From Burkholderiales bacterium UBA2463 (GTDB lineage: Bacteria > Pseudomonadota > Gammaproteobacteria > Burkholderiales > Burkholderiaceae_A), in contig DDPR01000010.1 of the NCBI GenBank assembly GCA_002342295.1, positions 140,241 through 154,355 of the forward strand: DNA of 14,115 nt, given 5' to 3'. Positions 13,815 through 14,115 of the stretch are shown in pieces. Position 1 is the first letter of the stretch. Each line of letters opens with the position of its first letter. A model generated the notes under the pieces. That model saw only the letters and a program-made list of their open reading frames with translations, was not told where the DNA came from and made no database searches. The translations under genes were made by a program, and so were the position numbers.

Positions 13815-14115
13815 ATGCAAACACGCCGTCTTTCCCTTGCGATTGCCATTGCTGCAGCGCTTACCTCCCAGGCCTGGGCAGACAGCAAGAGTTCGAGTTT
13901 TCAGGTCGGTGTTCAGGTGGTCGCAACCTGCTCGATCGCCGCAGCCGATATGACCTTCAACACCATGACAACGGGGACAACCGGAGTCTCGGATGCTGCC
14001 TCTGACATCACGGTTAACTGCTCAGAGAATGCCCCATACGCCATCGCCCTGAGCAATGGCGGCAGCTATTCCGGCGGTCGACGACTCACGGACGGCACCA
14101 AGTTCATCAACTACT
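13815..14115 (+). CDS. SCPU-domain secreted protein, Csu-type pilus subunit (partial, 3' end outside window)
   Basis: One hundred codons are present before the window ends. The N-terminus is a classic Sec signal peptide: charged MQTRR, hydrophobic LSLAIAIAAAL, and AWA at 20-22 as a likely cleavage site. The mature part matches the spore coat protein U (SCPU) domain. A strand-rich VGVQVVATCSI leads to C39, then TVNC ends at C69 (probably a disulfide with C39), followed by PYAIALSNGG and a GGRRLTDGTKFINY block. SCPU proteins are secreted subunits of archaic chaperone–usher (Csu-type) pili used in surface attachment and biofilm. Chaperone, usher and further subunits would be expected downstream but are not visible. 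It follows the response-regulator gene by 120 bases, which contain two hairpins. Confidence 0.88.
   Translation, partial: MQTRRLSLAIAIAAALTSQAWADSKSSSFQVGVQVVATCSIAAADMTFNTMTTGTTGVSDAASDITVNCSENAPYAIALSNGGSYSGGRRLTDGTKFINY

Noticed and set aside
1..14115. CRISPR array, insertion sequence, prophage, toxin–antitoxin or defence genes
   Set aside because: No spaced repeats, terminal inverted repeats, transposase, integrase or defence domains were seen. All long genes have ordinary metabolic or signalling families.

Overview
This is a compact, GC-rich stretch of bacterial chromosome that most resembles a betaproteobacterium, probably Burkholderiales-like. That placement is inferred from protein families rather than from a marker gene. 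It rests on an EarP-type EF-P rhamnosyltransferase, a MaoC–phosphotransacylase fusion next to an acetate/propionate kinase and a FabI-type reductase, a class I-like PPK2, and a proteobacterial M1 PepN. All genes except the two at the window edges are complete. There are no transposases, integrases, CRISPR repeats or phage genes. The longest stretch without a gene is 138 bases, so no gap exceeds 300 bases.

Layout. The window opens on the last 23 bases of a tRNA, directly abutted by a convergent dps gene (minus). A divergent PAS–HD-GYP protein (plus, 617-1648) follows. Its 3' end overlaps the end of earP (minus), which is translated from an overlapping start behind a membrane GGDEF protein (minus, 2715-3497). 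pepN (plus, 3568-6252) diverges from the GGDEF gene and overlaps, tail to tail, an orphan ParA-type ATPase (minus, 6235-7167). Next is a tight minus-strand operon, ackA, then a fabI-like gene, then maoC-pta (10713 down to 7274). Divergent from it is ppk2 (plus, 10852-11784), which converges on an M20 amidohydrolase (minus, 13019-11808). A REC–Fis-type response regulator (plus, 13080-13694) comes next. The window ends inside a secreted SCPU-domain protein, a Csu-type pilus subunit (plus, from 13815), which has two strong hairpins in its upstream region.

How the genes work together. Two proteins act on cyclic di-GMP in opposite directions: the GGDEF protein makes it and the HD-GYP protein degrades it. 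They flank earP, and a pilus-type surface structure begins at the right edge. The ackA/fabI/maoC-pta operon handles acyl-CoA, acyl-phosphate and enoyl-thioester chemistry. It faces a polyphosphate kinase across a regulatory gap that contains a perfect inverted repeat, so two phosphoryl-energy systems (acyl-phosphate/ATP and polyphosphate/NTP) share one control region. Dps, PepN and the M20 hydrolase are housekeeping or stress functions. Nothing here is clearly a new system. The items most worth a second look are the orphan ParA with its C-terminal extension, the GGDEF–EarP coupling, the inverted repeat between ackA and ppk2, and the double-hairpin leader of the pilus gene.
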